From positions 141,198 to 205,197 of the forward strand of contig MWTC01000016.1 of the NCBI GenBank assembly GCA_002066995.1: a stretch of 64,000 nt of DNA. The letters are read 5' to 3'. How positions within the stretch are numbered: position 1 is the stretch's first letter; each line of letters starts with the position of its first letter. The notes beneath the pieces were generated by a model. It did no database searches and was not told the DNA's origin. It was given only the letters and a program-made list of their open reading frames with translations. This DNA is from Sphingobacteriales bacterium UTBCD1 (GTDB taxonomy: Bacteria > Bacteroidota > Bacteroidia > Chitinophagales > Chitinophagaceae). Positions 56,586 through 64,000 of this stretch are shown here, piece after piece. Both the position numbers and the translations under genes were made by a program.

Positions 56586-59500
56586 TAGACAGGCATCCTG
56601 ATCTTTGTTTCCGTTCCGTTTCCCGGCACGGACATTATTTCGTATTCTCCGCCTATCTGTTGAATCCTGTTTTTCATATTGCTCAGCCCGTTTCCAAATT
56701 CCCTGGTATGATTGACATCAAATCCTTTTCCGTCATCTTTTATAGTTAATTCAATACAATTATCCGTGATTCCGATAGCGAGATTTACTGTATCACACCA
56801 GGCGTGTTTACCGATGTTATTGAAAGATTCTTTTACCGTCAAAAAAATATTCCTCCTGGTTTCTTCGGATAGCCTGATCAACGGGAATTTTTCAGGAAAA
56901 ACGAATTGTGTTTCGATCTTAAAAGGTTCAAAAAACTTCAGGCAGTATTCCCGGATATATGAAGCCAGGCTTTCCAATGTATCATTCTTTGGATTTAAAA
57001 CCCAGATGATATCCTGCAGGTTGTCCACTAATTCTCTTGAAGATTCGGAAATATTTTCCAGTTGTTGTTTTGCCTTTTCCGGATCATTGATTTGTTTTTT
57101 TACCACTTCACTCATAATGGCAATTTTTGTCAAGCCGCTTCCCAGGTCATCGTGCATATCCCGGCTGATGCGGTTTCGCTCTTTTTCCACTGCCTGGACT
57201 TTTTCCAATTCCAGTAATTTTTCTTTTAAGTTTCTGTGAGAAATGTAACGGGCTACCAGGCCCGATACAGAGACAATTGAAAGAAAAACAAGTGTTATGA
57301 ACCACGATGTTTTCCAGAATGGTGCTAATATTTCAAAAGGTATAGTAATAATATCGGATGAAAACACGCCATTGGCGCTGGCTGCTTTTAATTGCACAGA
57401 ATATTCTCCCGGGGAAAGATTGGCGTATTGCACCTCCCCGCTGTTGCCTATATATCTCCATCCCGAATCAATGCCCTGCAATTTGCAAAAGTATTCGTTG
57501 TGCAGGGGACCGGAGAAATCCGGCAAAGCCCAGCGAAAAATTATGTTCCGGATATGAGAATTAAAACGTAATGTATTTTTCCCGTCCCATGGTACCGGCG
57601 TTTCATTCGAAAGAATCTCTCTCAGTTGCACCGCAGGAACTTTTGCTATGGCTGTTAAAAATTTACCGGGATTAAAAGTCGTTATATAGTCATTGTTTCC
57701 GTAAACCATGGTTCCGTCGCTGCGGCAGAATAAAGTGCCGGACATATCATTATTTATCAACCCGTCTGCCGTTGTGAATCGCCGGAATGATCCTGCCGTT
57801 TCATTGTACACCACCAAACCGTTCTTGGTGAGGATCCACCAGTTCCCGGTGCTATCCGGGCAAAGACTGTAGATCTGTTTGTTCATTTCCGGTGGCAGCT
57901 CAATGATCTTTAACTTCCTGTCCGTTTCATCCCACTTTAAAATCGCGGTTGGTACAGAACTGTATAAGAAACCGTTTTTATAAAAAACGGATCCTGCAGA
58001 TTCCATTTCACCGATCTGTTTTATAAAAGGTTTTGAAAATGTTCCGCTCTTTTTATTATATAAAATAATTCCTTCATCAAGATCGGCGAACCATATATTT
58101 CCTCTTTTGTCTTCCGCTGCGTTTGCAATGACAAGTTTTTTGGGCTTACCTGCAATGGTGAGAAAATGGTCCCATATTTTTTTGAATTTGCCTGTAGCCG
58201 TGTCAAAGGTCCAGATCCCTTCTCTCCATGGGAAAATCCAGAATCTATTGTCTGAAGCCCTAAAGAAATTTGTGATGAAATTCCTCGGTAGTGTAGTACT
58301 GTCATCTTTATTATGGAAGTACCAGTCTGTGTGATCTTTTTCCGTATTGAATTTTGCAAATCCTTCACTCGTTCCCATCCAGAAATTTGTGTTGTTTTGA
58401 ATGAGAAGGCTTAATAATATCGGATCTGAACCGGTAGTGCCTTTTGCGGCGGCAAGATTGCATAAAGAACCAAAATCTTTTATCATTTTCCAATGGTCAT
58501 CGTAAAGTTTTAAAAAATTTCCTGGCCCTCCGCCAACAAGCAAGGAATGTTTCCATTCCGCAAACACTACATTCTGGGATGTGATATTCTCATGGAAAAA
58601 ATGATGTTGAAAAAACTGCCGGTCAGGGTTGTAAATGTATAGACCGGATGAAGAAGCCAGCCAGAGCCAGCCATCATCTGATCGGAAGCAGGGGAGGAGA
58701 TCGGGAATACTTCCGCTTTGGGATTTCATGCTAAAATGAAAAAACTGCTGTGCAGCAGGGTCAAAAGCAGACAAATGGCCATCAAGCCATAAAACCTGTT
58801 TACCATCTGGCTGCTGCGCTTCCCGGATATACCTGACAACTTCAGGAAACTCCGGCAAAAAAGAATAGTGAATGACCTTCCCGGTAAGTTTGTCAAATTG
58901 TTCCAACCCGTTTCCCCAGCTTCCTGCCCATATTTTTCCGTCATGGCTTTGAAAAACGCAGGTATATAATTCTTTGTAATTTTTTTCATTCAGAGCGCTG
59001 ATCTCCTTTTTGAAACTGAAATTGTCCAGGTCAAAAGACCAGAGGCCGTCTGCTGTGGACATCCATAATTTATTTTCGGATCTGTCGCTTATGATACATG
59101 TCAGCCTGTTGCTGAGTGAAATGTTGTTATTGCCCTCTTTGGAAGTAATGTAAAAAGGCCGGAAGGAATGATCTTTTTCATTATAAAGAAATAATCCGCT
59201 CTTTGTGCTGCACCATACTCGGTTTTCTTTGTCAACAACTATAGTGTTAATGGAGTTAGCATCCCCGTACAGACCTTCCGGGAGCGAAACTGAAAAAAAA
59301 GATCTTTTGTTTTGCGGAAGCACCGATAATCCCTGTTGAGTACCGATCAATATGTTTCCTGATGAATCTTCTGAAAGGCAATTGATATCATCGCTGACAA
59401 GCGAAGTGCTGTCTGCATTATGGTGCCGGAAAACTGTTATGGTGGATCCATCCATAAGGTTCAACCCGTCTGAAGTGCCGATCCAGATAAATCCCTTCTT

Positions 59501-59665
59501 GTCTTTTAATACACACTGTACATGGTCATCACTCAGGCCATTGGTTTCTGTAATGGAGTACAGCACAATATTATTGCCGGAAGATTGTGCCTGAAGTTTT
59601 CCGGATATTAATAGAAAAGACACTGTAATGATAGGCCATGCCTTCAAGTGTTGCAGTTGAGACAA
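56585..59665 (-). CDS. Membrane sensor histidine kinase with beta-propeller input domain
   Basis: 1026 residues. The start is TTG at 59665, as no ATG or GTG in frame keeps the signal-like segment (WPIITVSFLLISG). Repeated two-component propeller units (GFIWIGTSDGLNLMDG and similar) fill most of residues 30-690. A Y_Y_Y domain (about 695-775, HNEYFCKLQGIDSGWRYIG) and one transmembrane helix (WFITLVFLSIVSVSGLVARY) follow. The HisKA_3 dimerisation domain has the phospho-His H838 (RDMHDDLGSG), then the HATPase domain (KDDGKGFD, GNGLSNMKNR). It likely senses an extracytoplasmic ligand and phosphorylates the response regulator downstream. No ABC or HTH is fused to it, unlike hybrid propeller kinases. 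Confidence 0.9.
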   Translation of the reverse strand: MSQLQHLKAWPIITVSFLLISGKLQAQSSGNNIVLYSITETNGLSDDHVQCVLKDKKGFIWIGTSDGLNLMDGSTITVFRHHNADSTSLVSDDINCLSEDSSGNILIGTQQGLSVLPQNKRSFFSVSLPEGLYGDANSINTIVVDKENRVWCSTKSGLFLYNEKDHSFRPFYITSKEGNNNISLSNRLTCIISDRSENKLWMSTADGLWSFDLDNFSFKKEISALNEKNYKELYTCVFQSHDGKIWAGSWGNGLEQFDKLTGKVIHYSFLPEFPEVVRYIREAQQPDGKQVLWLDGHLSAFDPAAQQFFHFSMKSQSGSIPDLLPCFRSDDGWLWLASSSGLYIYNPDRQFFQHHFFHENITSQNVVFAEWKHSLLVGGGPGNFLKLYDDHWKMIKDFGSLCNLAAAKGTTGSDPILLSLLIQNNTNFWMGTSEGFAKFNTEKDHTDWYFHNKDDSTTLPRNFITNFFRASDNRFWIFPWREGIWTFDTATGKFKKIWDHFLTIAGKPKKLVIANAAEDKRGNIWFADLDEGIILYNKKSGTFSKPFIKQIGEMESAGSVFYKNGFLYSSVPTAILKWDETDRKLKIIELPPEMNKQIYSLCPDSTGNWWILTKNGLVVYNETAGSFRRFTTADGLINNDMSGTLFCRSDGTMVYGNNDYITTFNPGKFLTAIAKVPAVQLREILSNETPVPWDGKNTLRFNSHIRNIIFRWALPDFSGPLHNEYFCKLQGIDSGWRYIGNSGEVQYANLSPGEYSVQLKAASANGVFSSDIITIPFEILAPFWKTSWFITLVFLSIVSVSGLVARYISHRNLKEKLLELEKVQAVEKERNRISRDMHDDLGSGLTKIAIMSEVVKKQINDPEKAKQQLENISESSRELVDNLQDIIWVLNPKNDTLESLASYIREYCLKFFEPFKIETQFVFPEKFPLIRLSEETRRNIFLTVKESFNNIGKHAWCDTVNLAIGITDNCIELTIKDDGKGFDVNHTREFGNGLSNMKNRIQQIGGEYEIMSVPGNGTETKIRMPV

Positions 59666-59690
59666 TAAATTTACAACAGAATATTGAAGG

Positions 59691-60251
59691 TCACACTCTC
59701 GCTTTCCATGGAATTTCTTTGGCTCCTAACTTATGACTCATATAACGGGCCAGTTCAAAAAGATAGTCGCTGAGCCGGTTCAGGTATTTGATGATCAGGA
59801 GATCTACAGGAATTTCATTTTGCTGCATCAGCACACAATGCCTTTCCGCCCTGCGGCAAACACACCTTGCTATGTGAATATTGGAAACGGTTACATGCCC
59901 GCCGGGAAGAATGAAAGCTTTTAACGGAGGAAGCTCATTGCTCATTTTATCAATTTCAGTTTCCAGCAAAGTGACATCTGCTTCTGCCAGTTGCGGGAGT
60001 TTCATCACCATCTTCTTGTTTGGATCGGTAGCGAGCAAAGCGCCGATGGTAAGCAGACGGTCCTGTGTTTCCAGTAAAACATTTCTGCAGGTTTCAACGG
60101 TTACCTGGTCTGCCACCAGACCTATCCATGAATTCAATTCATCCACGGTGCCATAAGCTTCAATACGGGGATCGCTTTTCGGAACCCGGGTTCCCTGGAT
60201 CAGGGAAGTTAACCCTTTATCACCTGTCTTAGTATAAATTTTCAGAGCCAT
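59691..60251 (-). CDS. ATP:cob(I)alamin adenosyltransferase, PduO type
   Basis: Transfers the adenosyl group of ATP to reduced cobalamin to make coenzyme B12, 186 residues from the ATG at 60251 (MALKIYTKTGDKGLTSL). The N-terminal ATP motif TKTGDKG, then RVPKSDPRIEAYGTVDELN, and the conserved VCRRAERHCV and LNRLSDYLFELARY helices fit the PduO/MMAB family. The longer reading from 60290 is unlikely. No B12-dependent enzyme is visible in the window. Confidence 0.92.
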   Translation of the reverse strand: MALKIYTKTGDKGLTSLIQGTRVPKSDPRIEAYGTVDELNSWIGLVADQVTVETCRNVLLETQDRLLTIGALLATDPNKKMVMKLPQLAEADVTLLETEIDKMSNELPPLKAFILPGGHVTVSNIHIARCVCRRAERHCVLMQQNEIPVDLLIIKYLNRLSDYLFELARYMSHKLGAKEIPWKARV

Positions 60252-60329
60252 AAACCTGTTATTAAATACGCAGTCACAGTTATTACTCAAACAAAGCTGA
60301 TAAAAAAAAGTTGACAGGATCTATTAAAT

Positions 60330-61049
60330 CTATCTGGTATCAGATGTAGCCAGATTTCCTTTTGCAGCATTGAGTTCATCACTCTCAACATTCCCGTCAC
60401 GCAAACGGACAATCCTGCCTGCATAGTTGGCGATATCGGGTTCATGGGTAACCAGGACAACGGTATTGCCTCTTGAATGTATTTCTCCGAAAATATTCAT
60501 GATCTCATAAGAAGTGCTTGTATCCAGGTTCCCGGTCGGTTCATCCGCCAGTATCAGTGACGGATCATTTACCAGAGCTCTTGCAATAGCCACTCTTTGA
60601 CATTGCCCCCCGGATAGTTCATTGGGTTTATGATGGCTGCGATCTGTAAGGTTCACCAGTTCCAATACATGCATGGCTCTTTCATTACGCAGTTTCCGGC
60701 TCATACCGCTGTAGATAAGCGGCAACGCTACATTTTCCAATGCTGTAAGTCTTGGCAGTAAATTGAATTGCTGAAAAACAAACCCGATCTCTTTATTACG
60801 GACTTCCGCCAGGTCATTGTCCTGCATTCTGCTTACGTCCTGCCCGTTGAGGATATATTTTCCGCCGGTAGGAGAATCAAGACAACCGATTATATTCATC
60901 AAAGTGCTTTTGCCGGAACCGGAAGGACCCATCAAAGCCACATATTCGTTTTTATAAATATCAAGAGAAATGCCTTTCAGCACTTTCAACTCCATCTTTC
61001 CCATGAAGTAGCTTTTCTGAATATTTTCGAGATGGATGATTGAGTTCAT
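60330..61049 (-). CDS. MacB-type ABC transporter ATPase
   Basis: ATPase of the mechanotransmitter/MacB-like family, 239 residues. It has Walker [14 protein letters not shown]-loop [12 protein letters not shown], signature [15 protein letters not shown] (Cys instead of the usual third Gln, of uncertain effect), Walker [13 protein letters not shown] and His switch VTHEPD. A short hydrophilic tail follows. No permease lies next to it. It may serve an efflux or a lipoprotein system. Downstream of gatC on the same strand but separated by 88 bp. Confidence 0.88.
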   Translation of the reverse strand: MNSIIHLENIQKSYFMGKMELKVLKGISLDIYKNEYVALMGPSGSGKSTLMNIIGCLDSPTGGKYILNGQDVSRMQDNDLAEVRNKEIGFVFQQFNLLPRLTALENVALPLIYSGMSRKLRNERAMHVLELVNLTDRSHHKPNELSGGQCQRVAIARALVNDPSLILADEPTGNLDTSTSYEIMNIFGEIHSRGNTVVLVTHEPDIANYAGRIVRLRDGNVESDELNAAKGNLATSDTR

Positions 61050-61076
61050 TGTTAATATTTCTTGTTACGGTTTTCC

Positions 61077-61132
61077 GGTTACAGGTTTCTTAAAGTTCGT
61101 TATTTATTACAGGAAGCCTGCAACCTGTAACC
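61077..61132. repeat. Intergenic inverted repeat
   Basis: GGTTACAGGTT at 61077-61087 and AACCTGTAACC at 61122-61132, perfect 11-bp arms 34 bp apart, with extra ACAGG/CCTG words between. It fills the gap between gatC and the MacB-type ATPase. Possible terminator of gatC or a degenerate intergenic repeat. Confidence 0.5.
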
Positions 61133-61137
61133 TGCAT

Positions 61138-61428
61138 CTATTTCTTTATCACTTTCGGCACTTTAAAAAATTGTTCATCGTGTACTGGTGCATTTTTCAG
61201 GGCATCTTCCCGGCTGATCGAACCTTTTACTTCATCCTCTCTTAACACATTCACTTCATCGCTCATGTGCAATAAAGGCTCTGCACCCTCCAGGTCGAGC
61301 TCATTCAATTTTTCTACAAACCCGATCATTTTCTGCAGATCTTTTTTGATCTCTTCTTTTTCAGCATCTTCAAATTTCAGCTTCGCCAGGTTTGCCAGTT
61401 TGTCTATCAATGCATCATTCACTTCCAT
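61138..61428 (-). CDS. gatC: Asp-tRNA(Asn)/Glu-tRNA(Gln) amidotransferase subunit C
   Basis: Small subunit of the GatCAB complex that amidates misacylated tRNAs, 96 residues from ATG 61428 (MEVNDALIDKLANLAKLKF). The GatC blocks LAKLKFEDAEKEEIKKDL, DLEGAEPLLHMSDEVNVLRED and DALKNAPVHDEQFFKVPKVI are present. A second ATG at 61446 would overlap the promoter box. gatA and gatB are not nearby. Confidence 0.92.
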   Translation of the reverse strand: MEVNDALIDKLANLAKLKFEDAEKEEIKKDLQKMIGFVEKLNELDLEGAEPLLHMSDEVNVLREDEVKGSISREDALKNAPVHDEQFFKVPKVIKK

Positions 61429-61432
61429 TATA

Positions 61433-61440
61433 CAAATATA
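61433..61440 (-). promoter_or_regulatory. -7 promoter box directly upstream of gatC
   Basis: TATATTTG on the minus strand, exact consensus, 4 nt before the ATG at 61428, implying a leaderless mRNA and supporting the shorter gatC start. Confidence 0.45.
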
Positions 61441-61554
61441 GTTCATTGAGTCAGGAGTAGTGATAAGGAAGCCCGGAGTGCAGAGTCTTGAACGGGTATT
61501 TTTGATAAGCGGTCATTCCAATGATTCAAGAGCTAAGGCTCCCGACTATTTTGC

Positions 61555-61562
61555 TATCTTCG
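61555..61562 (+). promoter_or_regulatory. Near-consensus -7 box directly upstream of trpS
   Basis: TATCTTCG has one mismatch to TAnnTTTG and ends 5 nt before the ATG at 61568, the same spacing as the exact boxes elsewhere. Confidence 0.3.
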
Positions 61563-61567
61563 CCCGG

Positions 61568-62593
61568 ATGGAAAAAAAGACAGAAATACCAGTTTCAGGC
61601 AGGCAGATAGTTATGAGTGGCATCAGGCCGACAGGATACCTGCATCTCGGCAATTACTTCGGAGCACTGCGCAATTATGTGCGCATGCAGGAGCAGTATG
61701 ATTGCTATTTCATGGTGGCCGACTGGCATTCATTGACAACACATCCTGATACAAAAGAACTGAAGAATAGTGTGCTTCGTGTTCTTGCAGAAAATATTGC
61801 TGCGGGAATAGATCCTTCTAAAGCATGCCTGTATGTACAAAGCCATATTCCCGAGATCGCAGAATTATACCTGGTACTGAATATGCTGGCCTACAAAGGT
61901 GAATTGGAAAAGACCAGTACATTCAAAGAAAAGGTAAGGCTGCAGCCGGAGAATGTGAATGCGGGATTGCTGACTTACCCTGTATTGCAGGCGGCAGATA
62001 TTCTGATTCACCGGGCACGCTATGTTCCCGTTGGAAAAGATCAGCAACAACACCTGGAGATGGCCCGAAATTTTGCCCAGCGATTCAATCATCGTTATGG
62101 CGATCTGTTTCAGGAACCGGAAGCATTTAATTTTGGAGAGGAGTTGGTGAAAGTTCCCAGCCTGGATGGTGCCGGTAAAATGAGTAAGAGCGAGAATCAG
62201 TTTGCTACATTATATCTGGCAGATGATGATGACCTGATCCGTAAAAAAGTGATGAAAGCAAAAACGGATACCGGCCCTACGGTAAAAAATTCTGTAAAAC
62301 CACCGGAGATCGAAAATATTTTTCAGTTGATGAGCCTGGTCAGTACAGAAGAGACGGTGAAAAAGTTTGATGCAGATTATGGGAACTGCACTATCCGTTA
62401 TGGCGATTTGAAGAAACAACTTGCAGAAGACATGGTGAAATTCATTTCACCTATTCGTGAAAAAGCGGAAAATATTTATCATGATACCAGGTTCCTGGCG
62501 CAGGTGGTAGAGCAGGGTTCTGCGAAAGCCCGCAAGAGCGCTAAAGCCACCATTGAGCTGGTGCGGCAAAGGATGGGATTTAATTATTTTTAG
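61568..62593 (+). CDS. trpS: Tryptophanyl-tRNA synthetase
   Basis: Charges tRNA-Trp, class I synthetase, 341 residues from ATG 61568 (MEKKTEIPVSGRQIVMSG). The HIGH-like motif lies in GIRPTGYLHLGNYFGAL and the KMSKS motif in GAGKMSKSEN. PVGKDQQQHLEMAR is the conserved middle block. An open frame extends to 61460 but the added residues are not family-like. It is divergent from gatC. Confidence 0.96.
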   Translation: MEKKTEIPVSGRQIVMSGIRPTGYLHLGNYFGALRNYVRMQEQYDCYFMVADWHSLTTHPDTKELKNSVLRVLAENIAAGIDPSKACLYVQSHIPEIAELYLVLNMLAYKGELEKTSTFKEKVRLQPENVNAGLLTYPVLQAADILIHRARYVPVGKDQQQHLEMARNFAQRFNHRYGDLFQEPEAFNFGEELVKVPSLDGAGKMSKSENQFATLYLADDDDLIRKKVMKAKTDTGPTVKNSVKPPEIENIFQLMSLVSTEETVKKFDADYGNCTIRYGDLKKQLAEDMVKFISPIREKAENIYHDTRFLAQVVEQGSAKARKSAKATIELVRQRMGFNYF

Positions 62594-62713
62594 CGAAGCT
62601 TCAGTGTTGGGCGTAGTAAAATATTTTTATCGTCAGGCGTATATTTTAATTACTTTAGACATTTGAGATTTGAAACCGGACCGGTTATCTTTCAACGGAA
62701 TTTAAATTACAAT

Positions 62714-63349
62714 ATGGCAAAAGCTAAAAAACCGAAACATATTGCGGTAGCGGGTAATATTGGCGCCGGAAAAACCACGCTGACCGAAATGCTGAGCAAG
62801 CATTATAAATGGATCCCTCATTTTGAAGATGTGGATCACAATCCTTACCTGATGGATTTTTATGAAGATATGCCCCGCTGGAGCTTTAATCTCCAGATCT
62901 ATTTTCTGAACAGCCGGTTGAAGCAGCTGGTGGAGATTCAGAAAGGCACGGAGACCGTGATCCAGGACAGAACGATATATGAAGATGCTAACATCTTTGC
63001 TCCTAACCTTCATGATATGGGACTGATGAGCAAGAGGGATTTTGATAATTATTATCATTTCTTTCAGACGTTGAAGACAATGATCAAGCCGCCGGATCTG
63101 TTAATATACCTGAATGCTTCAGTACCGACACTGGTAGGTAATATCCAGAAAAGAGGAAGGGAATATGAAGAGAATATCCGGCTGGATTACCTGAAAAAAC
63201 TGAATGAATTTTACAATAAATGGATTGAAAGTTATAAAGAAGGGCCCTTGCTGGTGATTGATGCTGATAAAAACAGGTTTCCCGAAAATGAAGAGCATTT
63301 TGGTGAGATCATTCAGAAAGTGGATGCACAGTTATATGGATTGTTTTAA
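62714..63349 (+). CDS. Deoxynucleoside kinase
   Basis: Phosphorylates deoxynucleosides for salvage (deoxyadenosine/deoxyguanosine kinase family), 211 residues from ATG 62714 (MAKAKKPKHIAVAGNIGAGK). P-loop GNIGAGKTT, the substrate-binding FEDVDHNPYLMDFY and RWSFNLQIYFLNSR follow. The DRS-like QDRTIYEDANIFA and the LID arginines in NIQKRGREYE fit the family. Base preference is not readable. Confidence 0.9.
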   Translation: MAKAKKPKHIAVAGNIGAGKTTLTEMLSKHYKWIPHFEDVDHNPYLMDFYEDMPRWSFNLQIYFLNSRLKQLVEIQKGTETVIQDRTIYEDANIFAPNLHDMGLMSKRDFDNYYHFFQTLKTMIKPPDLLIYLNASVPTLVGNIQKRGREYEENIRLDYLKKLNEFYNKWIESYKEGPLLVIDADKNRFPENEEHFGEIIQKVDAQLYGLF

Positions 63350-63352
63350 TAT

Positions 63353-63940
63353 ATGAAAACCTTAATTCTCCTTTTTACATTATTAGCCGGAATTTCATCC
63401 GGAGCGCAGTCATTGAAGGATGCCCTTTTCAGCGGAAAGTTGAAATCAGACACAGGAATGACAGTGAAAAAAGGAGACAGCTTGCAGCTATTGCCCGATT
63501 CGCTTGTAAAGAAAAGAGCCGACTCAATTAAAGCAGCTGCTAAAGTAGCTGAAACCGGCAAAAAAGTAGCTTCTAATACAATTTCCGATACCTCATCTTC
63601 TGCTTCCTCATCTAAGGAGGTTGCTGCTGCGCTGACTAATGAACAGAAATGGAAACAATTCATTGATGAATACAGTAAAGAATTAGAGACAGAAGTGATC
63701 CCATCCAAAAAGATCAAAAAAGGTAAATACACCTTATATATAGACTATGCTATTGAAACGGACGGATCGGTGAGTACGGTCAATATTATTTGCGTACCCG
63801 AGAACTCTTATCTTGTAGAGCAGCTAAAGGTCCGCATGATGGCCAATGCACCTCAGCTCAGCCCGGTACTGATGAGTAATGGCAAACCCAGGAAGGCTTT
63901 GAAAAAGCAAGTTCTGACTTTTGTGAAAGAGAAAGATTGA
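63353..63940 (+). CDS. Exported protein with a TonB-C-like C-terminus
   Basis: 195 residues with a signal peptide (LILLFTLLAGISSGAQ). A Lys/Ser/Ala-rich middle (about 60-100, KKRADSIKAAAKVAETGKKV, then SDTSSSASSSKE) looks like a flexible linker. From about 105 a compact domain KWKQFIDEYSKELETEVIPS to KGKYTLYIDYAIETDGSVST and ending QLSPVLMSNGKPRKALKKQV resembles the TonB C-terminal alpha/beta fold. It starts 3 bp after the kinase stop, so co-transcription is likely. Function unknown. Confidence 0.75.
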   Translation: MKTLILLFTLLAGISSGAQSLKDALFSGKLKSDTGMTVKKGDSLQLLPDSLVKKRADSIKAAAKVAETGKKVASNTISDTSSSASSSKEVAAALTNEQKWKQFIDEYSKELETEVIPSKKIKKGKYTLYIDYAIETDGSVSTVNIICVPENSYLVEQLKVRMMANAPQLSPVLMSNGKPRKALKKQVLTFVKEKD

Positions 63941-64000
63941 GCTATTAATTCTATGAAGGATAAAATGTGTAGTTTTTCAGGTAATGTACTCAAAAATAGT

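Overview
The window looks like a chromosomal segment of a Bacteroidota bacterium, most likely of the Chitinophagaceae. The supporting signs are an LpxC-FabZ fusion, PorX and two proteases with type IX secretion (T9SS) C-terminal signals, a DUF2795 protein, low-to-middling GC, and promoters with the Bacteroidetes -7 box TAnnTTTG. Almost everything is chromosomal housekeeping. I see no tRNA, rRNA, insertion sequence, prophage or CRISPR array.

1-19 kb is an anaerobic-type energy block. It starts with the 3' two thirds of pyruvate:ferredoxin oxidoreductase. Next come a HAD phosphatase, a START-domain protein and a tyrosine phenol-lyase/tryptophanase pair, both pyruvate-producing lyases. A long minus-strand operon follows, carrying an FNR-like flavoprotein and complex I subunits nuoA-D and nuoH-N. 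The NADH-module genes nuoE, F and G are missing, which gives an 11-subunit complex I of the kind thought to accept electrons from something other than NADH, possibly ferredoxin. Upstream of tryptophanase a 16-codon leader ORF containing one Trp codon sits directly behind a promoter box, so it is a candidate TnaC-like control element.

19-32.5 kb holds two very large secreted S8 (subtilisin-like) proteases with T9SS sorting domains, on either side of a small secreted protein and mfd. 32.6-43 kb carries gyrB, the lipid A genes (lpxC/fabZ, a glycosyltransferase, lpxD), an HD phosphohydrolase, the T9SS regulator porX and an MBL-fold hydrolase. 43-48.5 kb carries acyl-CoA dehydrogenase, recN, fabI, a DUF2795 protein and lolD.

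48.5-55.3 kb is the least explained part. It is a five-gene minus-strand operon of exported proteins: one OmpA-type peptidoglycan anchor and four proteins I cannot assign. Behind it lie three tandem palindromic repeats of about 160 bp, then a NarL-type response regulator and its large propeller-type sensor kinase. 59.7-64 kb returns to housekeeping: a cobalamin adenosyltransferase, a MacB-type ATPase, gatC, trpS, a deoxynucleoside kinase and a secreted protein.

A recurring pattern across the window is an exact TAnnTTTG box ending 4-5 nt before a start codon. It occurs at the START gene, the tna leader ORF, the MBL hydrolase, the response regulator and gatC, with a near match at trpS. This suggests leaderless mRNAs.
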